From positions 1 to 50,667 of the forward strand of contig JAUHZT010000006.1 in the NCBI GenBank assembly GCA_030425905.1: a stretch of DNA of 50,667 nt. Direction: 5' to 3'. The stretch is from Gammaproteobacteria bacterium (GTDB lineage Bacteria > Pseudomonadota > Gammaproteobacteria > Steroidobacterales > Woeseiaceae). Both the position numbers and the translations under genes were made by a program. Positions 1 to 9,368 of this stretch are shown here, piece by piece. Every line of letters begins with the position of its first letter. Within the stretch, counting starts at the first letter, position 1. The notes beneath the pieces were generated by a model. It was given only the letters and a program-made list of their open reading frames with translations. It had not been told where the DNA came from and ran no database searches.

Positions 1-166
1 CCACCGGCGACTTGCCGAGCGGATGAATGTTCGTCAGCTCAGGCGGCGCAAGACTCGTCTTCGGGTCACGCGCGTAACGCTGCAACCGATATTCAACGCC
101 AAGTTCCTCAAGCAGCCACAGAATTCGTTGCGAACGTGAGTTTTCAAGATGATGCAGGGTCAGCAT
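1..166 (-). CDS. Glutathione S-transferase, N-terminal part (cut by window edge)
   Basis: Only the first 55 residues lie in the window; the gene runs off the left edge. The visible part is a thioredoxin-fold GST N-terminal domain with the signature SRSQRILWLLEELG near residues 9-22 and a cis-Pro region ending HPLGKSPV, typical of soluble proteobacterial GSTs that conjugate or reduce substrates with glutathione in the cytosol. The start ATG at 166 is well supported by GGAGA five bases upstream. The C-terminal helical domain cannot be seen, so the GST class and substrate cannot be given. Confidence 0.85.
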   Translation of the reverse strand, partial: MLTLHHLENSRSQRILWLLEELGVEYRLQRYARDPKTSLAPPELTNIHPLGKSPV

Positions 167-250
167 GCGTTCTCCTATATCAGGATGTGATCTCGCGTAT
201 ATGTGCACGCATACGCTTGCGCATTGCCCGATCTGGCAGTGCACCAATCA

Positions 251-925
251 TCACTTTTCCTCACTTGCGCCACGTTCATCAAGGCGCTGTTTCAACACGG
301 CAACTTCTTGCTCCAGTTGCTCGATTCGCTCGGCAAGATCCTGAACCGACAGACGCCCGGTTCCAGCTTTCTGAGAAGCCTGGCTGCTGCTAGCTTCGTA
401 AGCAGCCACATCCACCGGGCCGCAAAACAGGTGCATATAAGCAGAGTCTTTGCGGCCAGGTGCGCGTGGCAATTTGACAACCAGTGCGCCGCCTTCGCGC
501 TCTGTCAGACCCGCCAACGTTGCCGACACTTCGTCGTTGTCGGCAAAACTGTGCAGGCGGCCGCTATGCGCCCGGAGTTCGCCAGGCGTCTGCGGTCCGC
601 GCAGCAATAGCACGGTGATAACGGCCCGCTCGGCTTCACTAAACTGGTAGTCGCTATAGCGGGTATTGCAAAACCGTTGCAGGTATTTCTCGACCCGGCT
701 CTTGAAGTTCTCTTCGGTCCGGACAAGATGTTTCGACTCGAGCGCGCGAATGCTGTGTTGCACTTCACCCGGGCTAAGCGACATGACCGGATCACGGCTC
801 GACTTCTGGTTGCAGGCGTTTGTCAGGGCATTCAGTGTCAGCGGATACTGATCGGGAGTGACGACCGACTTTTCTATCAGGCAGCCAATAATGCGTGCTT
901 CTTTCTCGTCAAGTTCCGGTAACAA
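251..925 (-). CDS. yceH: YceH family protein (DUF480)
   Basis: A 224-residue protein that follows E. coli YceH along its length: EARIIGCLIEK near the start, TPDQYPLTLNAL, ACNQKSSRDPVM, then VITVLLLRGPQTPGELR and YMHLF. The family consists of two winged-helix domains plus a C-terminal coiled coil, here ending in a heptad-like segment EQLEQEVAVLKQRL. Its function is not firmly known. I chose the TTG at 925 because GAGG lies eight bases upstream and because the protein then starts where E. coli YceH does; an upstream ATG at 1042 would add about 39 residues without family similarity. The gene is divergent from the DUF5062-like gene across a 240-base spacer. Confidence 0.88.
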   Translation of the reverse strand: MLPELDEKEARIIGCLIEKSVVTPDQYPLTLNALTNACNQKSSRDPVMSLSPGEVQHSIRALESKHLVRTEENFKSRVEKYLQRFCNTRYSDYQFSEAERAVITVLLLRGPQTPGELRAHSGRLHSFADNDEVSATLAGLTEREGGALVVKLPRAPGRKDSAYMHLFCGPVDVAAYEASSSQASQKAGTGRLSVQDLAERIEQLEQEVAVLKQRLDERGASEEK

Positions 926-1165
926 TGTCGCGCCCTCACAAGCTTTGCCGGCCAGCGCCGTACTGTGTCGGATTCGAGGCGGTGAAACAAGGGGCGCTTC
1001 GCGGCGCAACGCGCAGGGCATGCCGGCTGCAACGGCAAGCAAGGTACGGCAAAAAGCCCGGCGGCAAAATCCGCATCCGGGCGCCTGCGGCTGATAGACT
1101 CAGGCTCTACGGCGGCTCCCGGGGCGCAATTTGCCGCCCTGCAGACCGCCCGATCGAGAGAGTGA

Positions 1166-1429
1166 ATGGCAAAGAAGCTCAAAAATGAAAATGCCCTGCT
1201 AAAGGAAGCTTTGCGAATCGTTATCGACGATGCGACGAAACGTGGCGTGGTCGAATTCGAAGCAACGGATTCGCAAAACCTCAAGATCGAGTATGCATAC
1301 CGGCTACTGGTGCACGACAAGGAAATAGCGCCACTGCCCGCGAATCAGCTTGGTCTGCCCGCAATGAAGCACCGGCTTGCCAAATGGGTAAGCCACAAGT
1401 TGCCACCCGGACATGACCTGCTGAAGTAA
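1166..1429 (+). CDS. DUF5062-like small conserved protein
   Basis: An 87-residue, charged, soluble protein with no signal peptide or membrane segment. The stretches NLKIEYAYRLLVHDKE and a C-terminal WVSHKLPPGHDLLK resemble what I recall of the gammaproteobacterial DUF5062 family, whose function is unknown; the assignment is from memory and moderate. The ATG at 1166 follows GAGAG at a suitable distance. It sits six bases before yheS, so the two are probably co-transcribed, which would place it with an ABC-F translation factor. That link is suggestive only. Confidence 0.7.
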   Translation: MAKKLKNENALLKEALRIVIDDATKRGVVEFEATDSQNLKIEYAYRLLVHDKEIAPLPANQLGLPAMKHRLAKWVSHKLPPGHDLLK

Positions 1430-1435
1430 GCGCGC

Positions 1436-3358
1436 ATGTTGAGCCTGCAAAATGTCGGCTTGCGGCGTGGCCGCAAAGTCCTTTTCGAGAATGCCAGTTT
1501 TCAGTTGCATCCCGGCCAGCGGCTGGGCCTGATTGGCGCTAATGGCAGCGGCAAGTCGTCCTTATTTGCGATGCTCCTCGGCGAACTGGAACACGATGGT
1601 GGCGAATTTCACGTGCATGCCGACGATGTGATCGCGCACGTCGCGCAAGAAAGCCCGTCGGGTAGTGGCGCCGCAATCGACTACGTTATCGACGGCGACC
1701 AGGAACTGCGCTGCCTGCAACGCGACACCGACGTTGCGCTCGATTCCCACGACGACACGCGCCTGCACACGCTGTACGAGCGCATGGAAACGATCGATGG
1801 CTACACCGCAGAAGCCCGTGCAGCACGCTTACTGCACGGACTCGGGTTTGCCGATACCGCAATTCGCAATCCGGTGCAGTCGTTCTCGGGCGGCTGGCGC
1901 ATGCGCCTGAATCTGGCTCGTGCCCTGATGTGCCGATCTGACATCCTGCTACTCGATGAGCCCACGAACCATCTCGATCTGCCTGCCATCCTCTGGCTTG
2001 AGCGCTGGTTGCTGCAGTACAGCGGCATCTTGCTGATCATCTCGCACGATCGTGACTTTCTGGACGTTGTGTGCACACGCATTGCGCATATTGAGCAACA
2101 GGGCATGCGCCTGTATACAGGCAACTACAGCCAGTTTGAAAGCCAGCGCGCCGAACAGTTGGCGCAGCAACAGGCACTGCACGAACGACAGCAAAAAGAC
2201 ATTGCGCATATCCAGAGCTATGTAGATCGCTTTCGCTACAAGGCCTCGAAAGCCCGTCAGGCACAAAGCCGGCTAAAGATGCTCGAAAGAATGCAGAAAA
2301 TCGCTCCGGCACACGCCGATTCTGAGTTTCGTTTCCATTTTCTCGAACCCGACAAGCAGCCGCAGCACTTGCTGGGTTTGCTTGATGTATCCGTCGGCTA
2401 CGGCGACACGGCAACAGGCACGGTTCTCGCCGATATCAATCTTGCACTTGCCGCAGGCGACCGGGTTGGCCTGCTGGGCGTAAACGGTGCGGGCAAGTCG
2501 ACCCTGGTGAAGGCACTCGCCAGCGGCAGCACAGTCCTGAGCGGCGAACGGGTTATCAGCAAAGACACCAGGATTGGCTATTTTGCACAACACCAGCTCG
2601 AATTGCTGACGCCAGACGACAGCCCCATCGACCACCTCCGGCGCATTGCCCCCGATGACCGAGAGCAGGACATGCGTAATTATCTCGGTCGCTTCGGCTT
2701 CGCCGGAGAGCGCATTTTTGAACCAGTGCAGCCCTTTTCGGGCGGCGAGAAAGCGCGCCTCGTACTCGCGTTGATGATCAGGCAAAAACCCAACCTGTTG
2801 CTACTCGATGAGCCGACCAATCACCTGGACCTCGATATGCGCCAGGCATTGAGTGTGGCGCTGATCGAATACACGGGTGCGCTCGTCGTTATCTCCCATG
2901 ACAGGCACCTGTTGCGCAGCGTATGTGATGAACTCATGGTCGTACGTGATGGTGGTGTTGAAGCTTTCACGCGCAGCCTTGATGAGTACCCGGACTGGTT
3001 GCGTGAGCAGGAAGCCGCACAGCTAGAAAGTGTGCAGCCGCCGCCTGCGGAGAACCGCAGTACCAGCCGCAAGGAACAGCGGCAAATCGAAGCGCGTCGT
3101 CGCGAACGACTCAAACCCTTCACCGACCGGATCCGCACACTTGAGCGCGACCTTGAGCGCCGCAGAACGGAACTCGAGTCGCTGGAGGCGATACTGAATG
3201 GTCCCGAAATCTACGGTGATCCGTCCCGCCAGGACGAGCTGACCGAATTGCTCCGGCAACAGGGCGACGCACGCAAGGAAATTGACGCGCTGGAGTGGGC
3301 GTGGCTGGAGGCCAGTGAAGCGCTGGAACACGCCGAGCGGGAAAACGCGTCAGCGTAG
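1436..3358 (+). CDS. yheS: ABC-F family ATPase YheS
   Basis: A 640-residue soluble protein with two ABC domains and no membrane segments, as in the ABC-F family, which acts on ribosomes rather than as a transporter. The first domain has Walker A GANGSGKSS, signature SFSGGWRMRL and Walker B LLLDEPTNHLD; the second has GVNGAGKST, PFSGGEKARL and LLLDEPTNHLD. The inter-domain linker is rich in Arg, Lys and Gln (YVDRFRYKASKARQ). DYVIDGDQELR after the first domain and the overall length (E. coli YheS is about 637) identify the YheS subgroup. The C-terminus is a charged coiled coil. Its last nine bases overlap the end of the convergent Nudix gene. Confidence 0.93.
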   Translation: MLSLQNVGLRRGRKVLFENASFQLHPGQRLGLIGANGSGKSSLFAMLLGELEHDGGEFHVHADDVIAHVAQESPSGSGAAIDYVIDGDQELRCLQRDTDVALDSHDDTRLHTLYERMETIDGYTAEARAARLLHGLGFADTAIRNPVQSFSGGWRMRLNLARALMCRSDILLLDEPTNHLDLPAILWLERWLLQYSGILLIISHDRDFLDVVCTRIAHIEQQGMRLYTGNYSQFESQRAEQLAQQQALHERQQKDIAHIQSYVDRFRYKASKARQAQSRLKMLERMQKIAPAHADSEFRFHFLEPDKQPQHLLGLLDVSVGYGDTATGTVLADINLALAAGDRVGLLGVNGAGKSTLVKALASGSTVLSGERVISKDTRIGYFAQHQLELLTPDDSPIDHLRRIAPDDREQDMRNYLGRFGFAGERIFEPVQPFSGGEKARLVLALMIRQKPNLLLLDEPTNHLDLDMRQALSVALIEYTGALVVISHDRHLLRSVCDELMVVRDGGVEAFTRSLDEYPDWLREQEAAQLESVQPPPAENRSTSRKEQRQIEARRRERLKPFTDRIRTLERDLERRRTELESLEAILNGPEIYGDPSRQDELTELLRQQGDARKEIDALEWAWLEASEALEHAERENASA

Positions 3359-4015
3359 CAGGACGTTGGCCGAGCGCGTTACGCGATAAAGCGCCGCCGG
3401 TCGATGCGACCCGGTACGTCGCTGCTCACCGGTCGCTTCGAAGAGGCCGCTGGACTTCATCTTCTTGCGGAAATTTCGCTTATCGAGCTTCCTGCCCAGT
3501 ATGCACTCATGAACCTGCTGCAGCTGCGCCATTGTAAATTCCGTCGGTAATAGTTGCAGCGGCACGGTCACGTCCTGCAGCTGCTGGCGCAGGCGTTCTG
3601 CGGCACGCTGCAGGATCTTGCCATGATCGCTAGCCAGAACCGGTAGATCCGACAACGCAAACAACCGGGCGTCGTCTGCGTCACTGCCAGCGCGGAATGT
3701 CAGTTTCTCGCGCGCAACCAGCGCGTAGTAAGCAACAGTGATGATACGCTCCCGAGGGTCACGATCAGGGCGCCCGAAGGCACCCAGCTGTTGCAGCAAG
3801 GCTGCGCGCACGCCGGTTTCTTCCTTCAGTTCCCGCCAGGCGGCACGTTTGAGGCTCTCGTCGATACCAACAAAGCCGCCGGGTATCGCCCACTGCCCCT
3901 TGAAAGGTTCCTGACCGCGGCGAATCAGCAACACCTTGAGGCGCTCCTCCTCGACTGTGAAAACAATGACATCGACCGTCACGGCCGGGTGCGGGTATTC
4001 GTAGCTATACGTCAT
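3350..4015 (-). CDS. Nudix hydrolase with C-terminal winged helix (NrtR-like)
   Basis: A 221-residue protein. Residues about 10-145 form a Nudix domain with an intact Nudix box: GGFVGIDES followed by REL-x-EETG, preserving the catalytic REx2EE residues. The last about 70 residues (LPTEFTMAQLQQVHECI, KLDKRNFRKKM) match the winged-helix extension of NrtR/ADP-ribose pyrophosphatase-related regulators. The family includes both active hydrolases and repressors of NAD metabolism genes; the intact box allows catalysis, but a regulator is equally possible, and no NAD genes are nearby. The ATG at 4015 has GGAG upstream; an earlier in-frame ATG at 4081 would add 22 non-conserved residues. A short palindrome lies just upstream. 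Confidence 0.85.
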   Translation of the reverse strand: MTYSYEYPHPAVTVDVIVFTVEEERLKVLLIRRGQEPFKGQWAIPGGFVGIDESLKRAAWRELKEETGVRAALLQQLGAFGRPDRDPRERIITVAYYALVAREKLTFRAGSDADDARLFALSDLPVLASDHGKILQRAAERLRQQLQDVTVPLQLLPTEFTMAQLQQVHECILGRKLDKRNFRKKMKSSGLFEATGEQRRTGSHRPAALYRVTRSANVLLR

Positions 4016-4047
4016 GCTGCTCCAGCGCCTTATTGCCAGCCTACTAA

Positions 4048-4060
4048 GTGTTTGAAACAC
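4048..4060. promoter_or_regulatory. Short palindrome between divergent genes, candidate operator
   Basis: GTGTTT-G-AAACAC is a perfect 6+1+6 inverted repeat in the 150-base space between the Nudix/winged-helix gene (minus) and the S10 peptidase gene (plus), 33 bases upstream of the Nudix start. The position fits autoregulation by the winged-helix protein. This is an inference; the repeat is short. Confidence 0.35.
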
Positions 4061-4165
4061 ACTAATTAGCGGATACAGCAATTCTGGTCAACTTTGCTTA
4101 TCCTTGCGGCTTCTCTGGATGCACCTGCCCAGGTGCCGAGCCGGACAATAAAAAAGGAAACACCA

Positions 4166-5674
4166 ATGACCAGACTGATTACCAGTTTTGCCCTGCTGTT
4201 GCTTTGCGCCATGGCAGGGGCCGAAGATGCGGCGCCTGGCGACGCCGCGGCGGCCGCACCTGAAGCAAAAACCAGCGTGACCGAACACGCGGCCCGCATA
4301 GGCGGCCGCAACATTGAGTACACGGCAACGGCCGGCACAATGTTGATGAAGAACGCCGCGGACGAGCCCATTGCACTGATGGGCTATACGGCGTACGTCA
4401 AGAAAGGCGAGAATCCGGCGCGCCGGCCCATCCTGTTCGCCTATAACGGTGGCCCCGGCTCTGCATCGTTATGGCTGCACATGGGCATCCTCGGCCCTGA
4501 ACGCGCTGTAGTGAAAGACGCCGGCTTCGGCAGCAGCGGTCCGTACGAGCGGGTAAGCAATGAGCACAGCATTATTGATGAGGCTGACCTCGTCATGATC
4601 GACCCGGTGGGTACTGGCTTCGCGAAGCCGGTTGGTAAAGGCAAGGGAGAAGACTTCTGGGGCGTCGATCAGGACATCGAGTCTGTATCGAATTTCATCG
4701 TGCAATACCTGACCGAGAATGGTCGCTGGGCATCGCCTAAATACATTCTTGGCGAAAGTTACGGTGGCATGCGCTCGGGCGGCGTCGCCTATGAACTTCT
4801 GACGAAGCATTTGATCGCCCTGAACGGTGTGATCCTCGTTTCGCCGTTCATGGAAATGGCGAGCGGCTTTGCCGGGCTGGGTATCGACCTGCCACATGTG
4901 ATGTTCCTGCCAACGTTCGCAGCAACCTCGCGCTACCACGGTGCCCTTGCGAATTCCGACAAATCGCTTGTGGAATTTATGGCAGAAGTCCGTGAGTTCG
5001 CACTCAACGAATATGCGCCGGCGCTACTGATGGGCAGTCGCCTGCCAGCGGCACAACGACAGGATGTTCTGAGAAAACTGGCGCGCTACACGGGGCTTTC
5101 CGAGCAATACTGGGACGCCGCGAATTTACGCATCGACGAGTCCCGCTACACCAAAGAACTCATGCGTAAGACCGGCACGACGGTTGGCCGTGTCGACTCA
5201 CGCTTCGCCGGTCATATGATCAACCAGGTTGGTGAATCCGCTGTATACGACCCGATGTTAACCGCCGTTGGCCCTGGCTACCTCGCGGCTTTCATGGACT
5301 ACTACCAGAAAGAACTGAAAGTCGAGGACATCGGAAACTACACGGTGTTCGGCAATGTATTCGGCGCGTGGGACTGGAGCCACAAGCAGCCGGACCTTGG
5401 CGGCTTTTCGTTACCGTTTCCCAACACTGCTATCGATCTTGCCTACGCAATGAAGCAAAACCCGTCCATGCGGGTACTCGTTCAGCAGGGCTACTACGAT
5501 CTGGCCACGCCACATCTGGCCACCGAGCATTTTATTGATCATCTCGATATCCCGGACTCGCTGCGCGAGAACATCGAGCTGGACTACTATGAAGCCGGGC
5601 ACATGATGTACATCCATGAACCTTCAATGGGGAAGTTCAAGCAGGACCTGGCGCAGTTCATACGCGCCAATTGA
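4166..5674 (+). CDS. Secreted serine carboxypeptidase-like protein (peptidase family S10)
   Basis: A 502-residue exported protein. Residues 1-19 form a Sec signal peptide (MTRLITSFALLLLCAMAGA, cleavage before ED). The mature protein is an alpha/beta hydrolase of family S10: oxyanion motif NGGPGSAS, nucleophile elbow GESYGG, acid residue in GYYDLATP and catalytic His in EAGHMMY near the C-terminus, so the triad is complete. It should remove C-terminal residues from peptides in the periplasm or outside. The ATG at 4166 follows AAGGAA at good spacing; an in-frame ATG at 4094 would bury the signal peptide. It stands alone, transcribed away from the Nudix gene and ending at a strong hairpin. Confidence 0.9.
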   Translation: MTRLITSFALLLLCAMAGAEDAAPGDAAAAAPEAKTSVTEHAARIGGRNIEYTATAGTMLMKNAADEPIALMGYTAYVKKGENPARRPILFAYNGGPGSASLWLHMGILGPERAVVKDAGFGSSGPYERVSNEHSIIDEADLVMIDPVGTGFAKPVGKGKGEDFWGVDQDIESVSNFIVQYLTENGRWASPKYILGESYGGMRSGGVAYELLTKHLIALNGVILVSPFMEMASGFAGLGIDLPHVMFLPTFAATSRYHGALANSDKSLVEFMAEVREFALNEYAPALLMGSRLPAAQRQDVLRKLARYTGLSEQYWDAANLRIDESRYTKELMRKTGTTVGRVDSRFAGHMINQVGESAVYDPMLTAVGPGYLAAFMDYYQKELKVEDIGNYTVFGNVFGAWDWSHKQPDLGGFSLPFPNTAIDLAYAMKQNPSMRVLVQQGYYDLATPHLATEHFIDHLDIPDSLRENIELDYYEAGHMMYIHEPSMGKFKQDLAQFIRAN

Positions 5675-5680
5675 TCAATG

Positions 5681-5711
5681 CCACTGTGCGCGCAGATCGC
5701 GCGCACAGTGG
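5681..5711. terminator. Perfect 13-bp hairpin between convergent genes
   Basis: CCACTGTGCGCGC and its exact reverse complement are separated by a five-base loop, six bases after the S10 stop and 12 bases before the rhlE stop. There is no U tract on either side, so it may act as a two-way transcription barrier or 3' end stabiliser rather than a classical intrinsic terminator. Confidence 0.7.
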
Positions 5712-5722
5712 TCGGGTACAGA

Positions 5723-7018
<1,296 letters not shown>

Positions 7019-7113
7019 TGATTATTTCCTTAGCTCGCCTGACCCACAGCAACGACGACGCGCGCATGGTTCGGCCCAGGCTGGTAATTTTTAAGGTGAC
7101 TCCGGGGACAGAA

Positions 7114-7168
7114 GAGCCCGCTCGGAGTGATAGGCGCAGACCGAAGTGCGCCAAGACCGAGCGGACTC
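7114..7168. other. Nested stem-loop in rhlE/rhomboid intergenic region
   Basis: Outer stem: 7114-7125 pairs with 7157-7168 (three pairs, one mismatch, eight pairs: GAG-C-CCGCTCGG with CCGAGCGG-A-CTC). Inner stem: GGCGCA (7133-7138) pairs with TGCGCC (7147-7152). The 268-base region around it (7019-7286) has no gene that I can support. It could be a structured 5' leader of rhlE, a small RNA, or a REP-like palindromic repeat. Confidence 0.5.
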
Positions 7169-7286
7169 TACAGGAGCGGCGGCGCAGAAGATAGCCCGTT
7201 GCGCAACTAATTTCTTTTTGCTTTGAAATGCTGCAATTGATCAGGGGCGTGCAAGCCTTTAGTCTTGCAGACCTGCCGCCCGGGAT

Positions 7287-7904
7287 ATGCCTGATATGAC
7301 GTCGAGTTTCCTGAATACGCCCGTTGCGAGCGTAATCTTTGCCTGCACTATCGCGTTAAGCCTCTACTGCCTCTACGGCTCGAACGAGCTATTGGCGCGG
7401 TTGCTGATGCGTCCCTACTACGTTGCGCGCGGCAAAATGACTGAAACCGTCATCACGAGTGGCTTTGTCCACGGCGATATACCGCACCTGTTGTTCAACG
7501 GCTTTACGTTTTTCTTTTTTGCTTTTCCGATGGAGCGCTTTCTCGGCTCGAGCAAGTTTCTGCTGCTCTATGTCGTCGGCCTGATCCTGAGTTCAGCCTG
7601 CTCAATCGTAAAACATCGCAATAATGTTCAGTACGCGACACTTGGCGCATCGGGTGCCATTTCGGCCGTCTTGTTCGCCTTCATTGTTTATTTTCCGATG
7701 AGCAAGCTGCTCATCTTCCCGATCCCGGTACCCATACCCGCGTTTTTGTTTGCCATCGCCTACGTCGCCTATTCCTGGTGGGCGGGCAAGAACCAGCAGG
7801 GGCACATCAATCATGATGCCCACTTGTGCGGCGCCATCGCCGGGCTCGCCTTTGTGCTGCTGACAGACCCCCGCGCGTATCTCGCGCTGGCCGACAAATT
7901 CTGA
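7287..7904 (+). CDS. Rhomboid family intramembrane serine protease
   Basis: A 205-residue polytopic membrane protein with about six hydrophobic segments. It carries the rhomboid catalytic features: HGDIPHLLFNG (conserved His and Asn in the second helix), GASGAIS with the nucleophile Ser, and HDAHLCGAIAG with the catalytic His. Such proteases cut membrane-anchored substrates within or near the bilayer; the substrate cannot be told from sequence. The start is uncertain: ATG 7287 has a GGGA too close to serve as ribosome site, whereas ATG 7296 is ten bases from it. The gene stands alone, divergent from rhlE. Confidence 0.9.
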   Translation: MPDMTSSFLNTPVASVIFACTIALSLYCLYGSNELLARLLMRPYYVARGKMTETVITSGFVHGDIPHLLFNGFTFFFFAFPMERFLGSSKFLLLYVVGLILSSACSIVKHRNNVQYATLGASGAISAVLFAFIVYFPMSKLLIFPIPVPIPAFLFAIAYVAYSWWAGKNQQGHINHDAHLCGAIAGLAFVLLTDPRAYLALADKF

Positions 7905-7956
7905 GTGGGCGGGTGGCTTCGAGCTATCAGAAGGCTCAATAGGCCGTTGAGAAAAA

Positions 7957-8032
7957 TGGTGCCGGATAGGTGATTCGAACACCTGACCCCATCATTACGA
8001 ATGATGTGCTCTACCGACTGAGCTAATCCGGC
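7957..8032 (-). tRNA. tRNA-Thr (anticodon CGT)
   Basis: A 76-base cloverleaf on the minus strand: acceptor GCCGGAT pairs with ATCCGGC, D arm GCTCAGTCGGTAGAGC, anticodon stem CATCA/TGATG with loop TTCGTAA giving anticodon CGT for codon ACG, T arm with GGTGTTCGAATCACC, discriminator A and an encoded CCA end. Confidence 0.97.
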
Positions 8033-8077
8033 AATTGTCTCAATGCTGGGGGGCGAGGCCCGCGGCCAGCGGCGCGC

Positions 8078-8105
8078 AGTATAGCCTCAGCGGTCCCCGG
8101 GTAAA
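8078..8105 (-). promoter_or_regulatory. Sigma-70 promoter for tRNA-Thr
   Basis: TTTACC (8105-8100), a 16-base spacer and TATACT (8083-8078) on the minus strand, followed by a GC-rich discriminator (GCGCGCC) as is usual for stringently controlled stable RNA promoters. The tRNA begins about 45 bases downstream. Confidence 0.6.
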
Positions 8106-8185
8106 AGAGCGCGCCGCCAAAAAAACGGCAGGCAATTGGGCCGCTTGTGCTGTTGCGGCCAGCACCGCAGCGCAACCAGGCTCCC

Positions 8186-8590
8186 CTACCTGGCGTTGCG
8201 CACCTTGATCAAAACCTCGACGCTCGCTTCGAGCGTACCTTCTGGCAGCGGCGGCAACTGGTTGAAAATCACGGCATCATCGGGAATATCCGCCAGCTCA
8301 CCCGTGTCGATATTGTAGAAATGGTGGTGCGCATGAGTGGTCGAGTCGTAAAACTTGCGTACTGGGTCGATGACCACCTCTTTGACGATGCCGCGTTCGC
8401 CAAACAGGTTCAACGTGTTGTAAACGGTTGCCTTCGATACGCGGCTGCCGGCCGCCTTGAGGCGCTCGAGTATCTGCTCGGCCGACAAGTGCTGTGGCCG
8501 GCTCAACAGAACCTCTGCGACCTCCATGCGTTGCGGCGTTGGCAAGACATGATGTTCGTTCAAGAGGTCAAGAATGTCCGAGCGGGACAT
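8186..8590 (-). CDS. Fur family transcriptional regulator
   Basis: A 134-residue Fur-superfamily repressor: N-terminal winged helix (LPTPQRMEVAEVLL, VSKATVYNTLNLF, recognition helix intact) and a C-terminal dimerisation domain with the metal-ligand cluster THAHHHFYN. There is no Cys in the protein, so the structural Zn-Cys4 site of Fur/PerR/Zur is absent, as in Irr-like members. Its ligand cannot be told from sequence. The ATG at 8590 has GGAGA about seven bases upstream; an earlier ATG at 8638 has no such site. It is divergent from the pilus cluster, sharing a 137-base spacer with the first pseudopilin gene. Confidence 0.9.
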   Translation of the reverse strand: MSRSDILDLLNEHHVLPTPQRMEVAEVLLSRPQHLSAEQILERLKAAGSRVSKATVYNTLNLFGERGIVKEVVIDPVRKFYDSTTHAHHHFYNIDTGELADIPDDAVIFNQLPPLPEGTLEASVEVLIKVRNAR

Positions 8591-8727
8591 GAGCACTTCT
8601 CCGGCATCTGGGCGTCGCCGCAGTATAGTCGAATTCACTTCTTAATGGCACGAACACCGCAGAAACGGGCCTTAACGCCGCGTAGCGAAGTTACCAAACT
8701 GAGCCGTGTGCGACATGGAGGTCCACC

Positions 8728-9270
8728 GTGCAAATCAACAGGTCAACAACCCGCGGGCACTCGTTGTTCGAGCTACTCATCACGCTGCTCATCGTGGCCC
8801 TGATACTGTCTTTCGGCCTGCCCTCGTTCGACCGCGTCGCGGCCCGCCATCGGCAGCATGCGGAAATCAGCGCGCTGTTTCACGCCACGCACCTCGCGCG
8901 CAAGGAATCGATCATGCGCAAGCGGGTGGTTTCGCTGTGCCCTAGCAACGATGGGCGCACTTGCACGCCAGGACTCGACTGGTCGGCGGGCTGGCTGATG
9001 TTCGACAACCGGGATCGCGACGAGCCGCCCGAGGTTGATCCGGGCGAGCCTGTCCTGCAGGCCCATACTGTACAGCCCGGTATGCGCCTCACCGCCAACC
9101 GCCGCGGCTTTACCTTGCGCGCTACGTTCCTGCGCGCCACCAACGGCACGCTGGTAGTGTGTGACGTGGCCGGACGCATACCCGCGAAGGCTCTCATTGT
9201 GAGCTACACGGGCCGGCCCAGGGTCGCCTTCGAGAACCGGCGTGGTGAGCCTTACAACTGTGCGGATTAA
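8728..9270 (+). CDS. fimT: Type IV pilus minor pseudopilin, FimT/GspH family
   Basis: A 180-residue prepilin-like protein. The leader ends in Gly and is followed by HSLFELLITLLIVALIL: Gly at -1, His at +1 (usually Phe) and Glu at +5, so it should be cleaved and methylated by PilD. The globular part has a Cys pair (SLCPSNDGRTC) and a late VVCDVAGR typical of GspH/FimT domains, which help prime pilus assembly at the tip. GTG start at 8728 with a near-perfect GGAGGT site. First gene of the plus-strand cluster. Position corresponds to fimT in Pseudomonas, where two GspH-type genes also start the cluster. Confidence 0.88.
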   Translation: MQINRSTTRGHSLFELLITLLIVALILSFGLPSFDRVAARHRQHAEISALFHATHLARKESIMRKRVVSLCPSNDGRTCTPGLDWSAGWLMFDNRDRDEPPEVDPGEPVLQAHTVQPGMRLTANRRGFTLRATFLRATNGTLVVCDVAGRIPAKALIVSYTGRPRVAFENRRGEPYNCAD

Positions 9271-9368
9271 GTTAAATTCGGCAAGCAGAAACCGACCGCT
9301 CGTCGGCGAGATTCGACCGCTGGTCGGATATTCCGTGACGCCGGCAGGCCAGACCGTATATTGCGCGC

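Noticed and set aside
9271-9368. TATATT eight bases before the second pseudopilin gene as a promoter
   Set aside because: No matching -35 box, and the gene most likely belongs to the operon starting at 8728.
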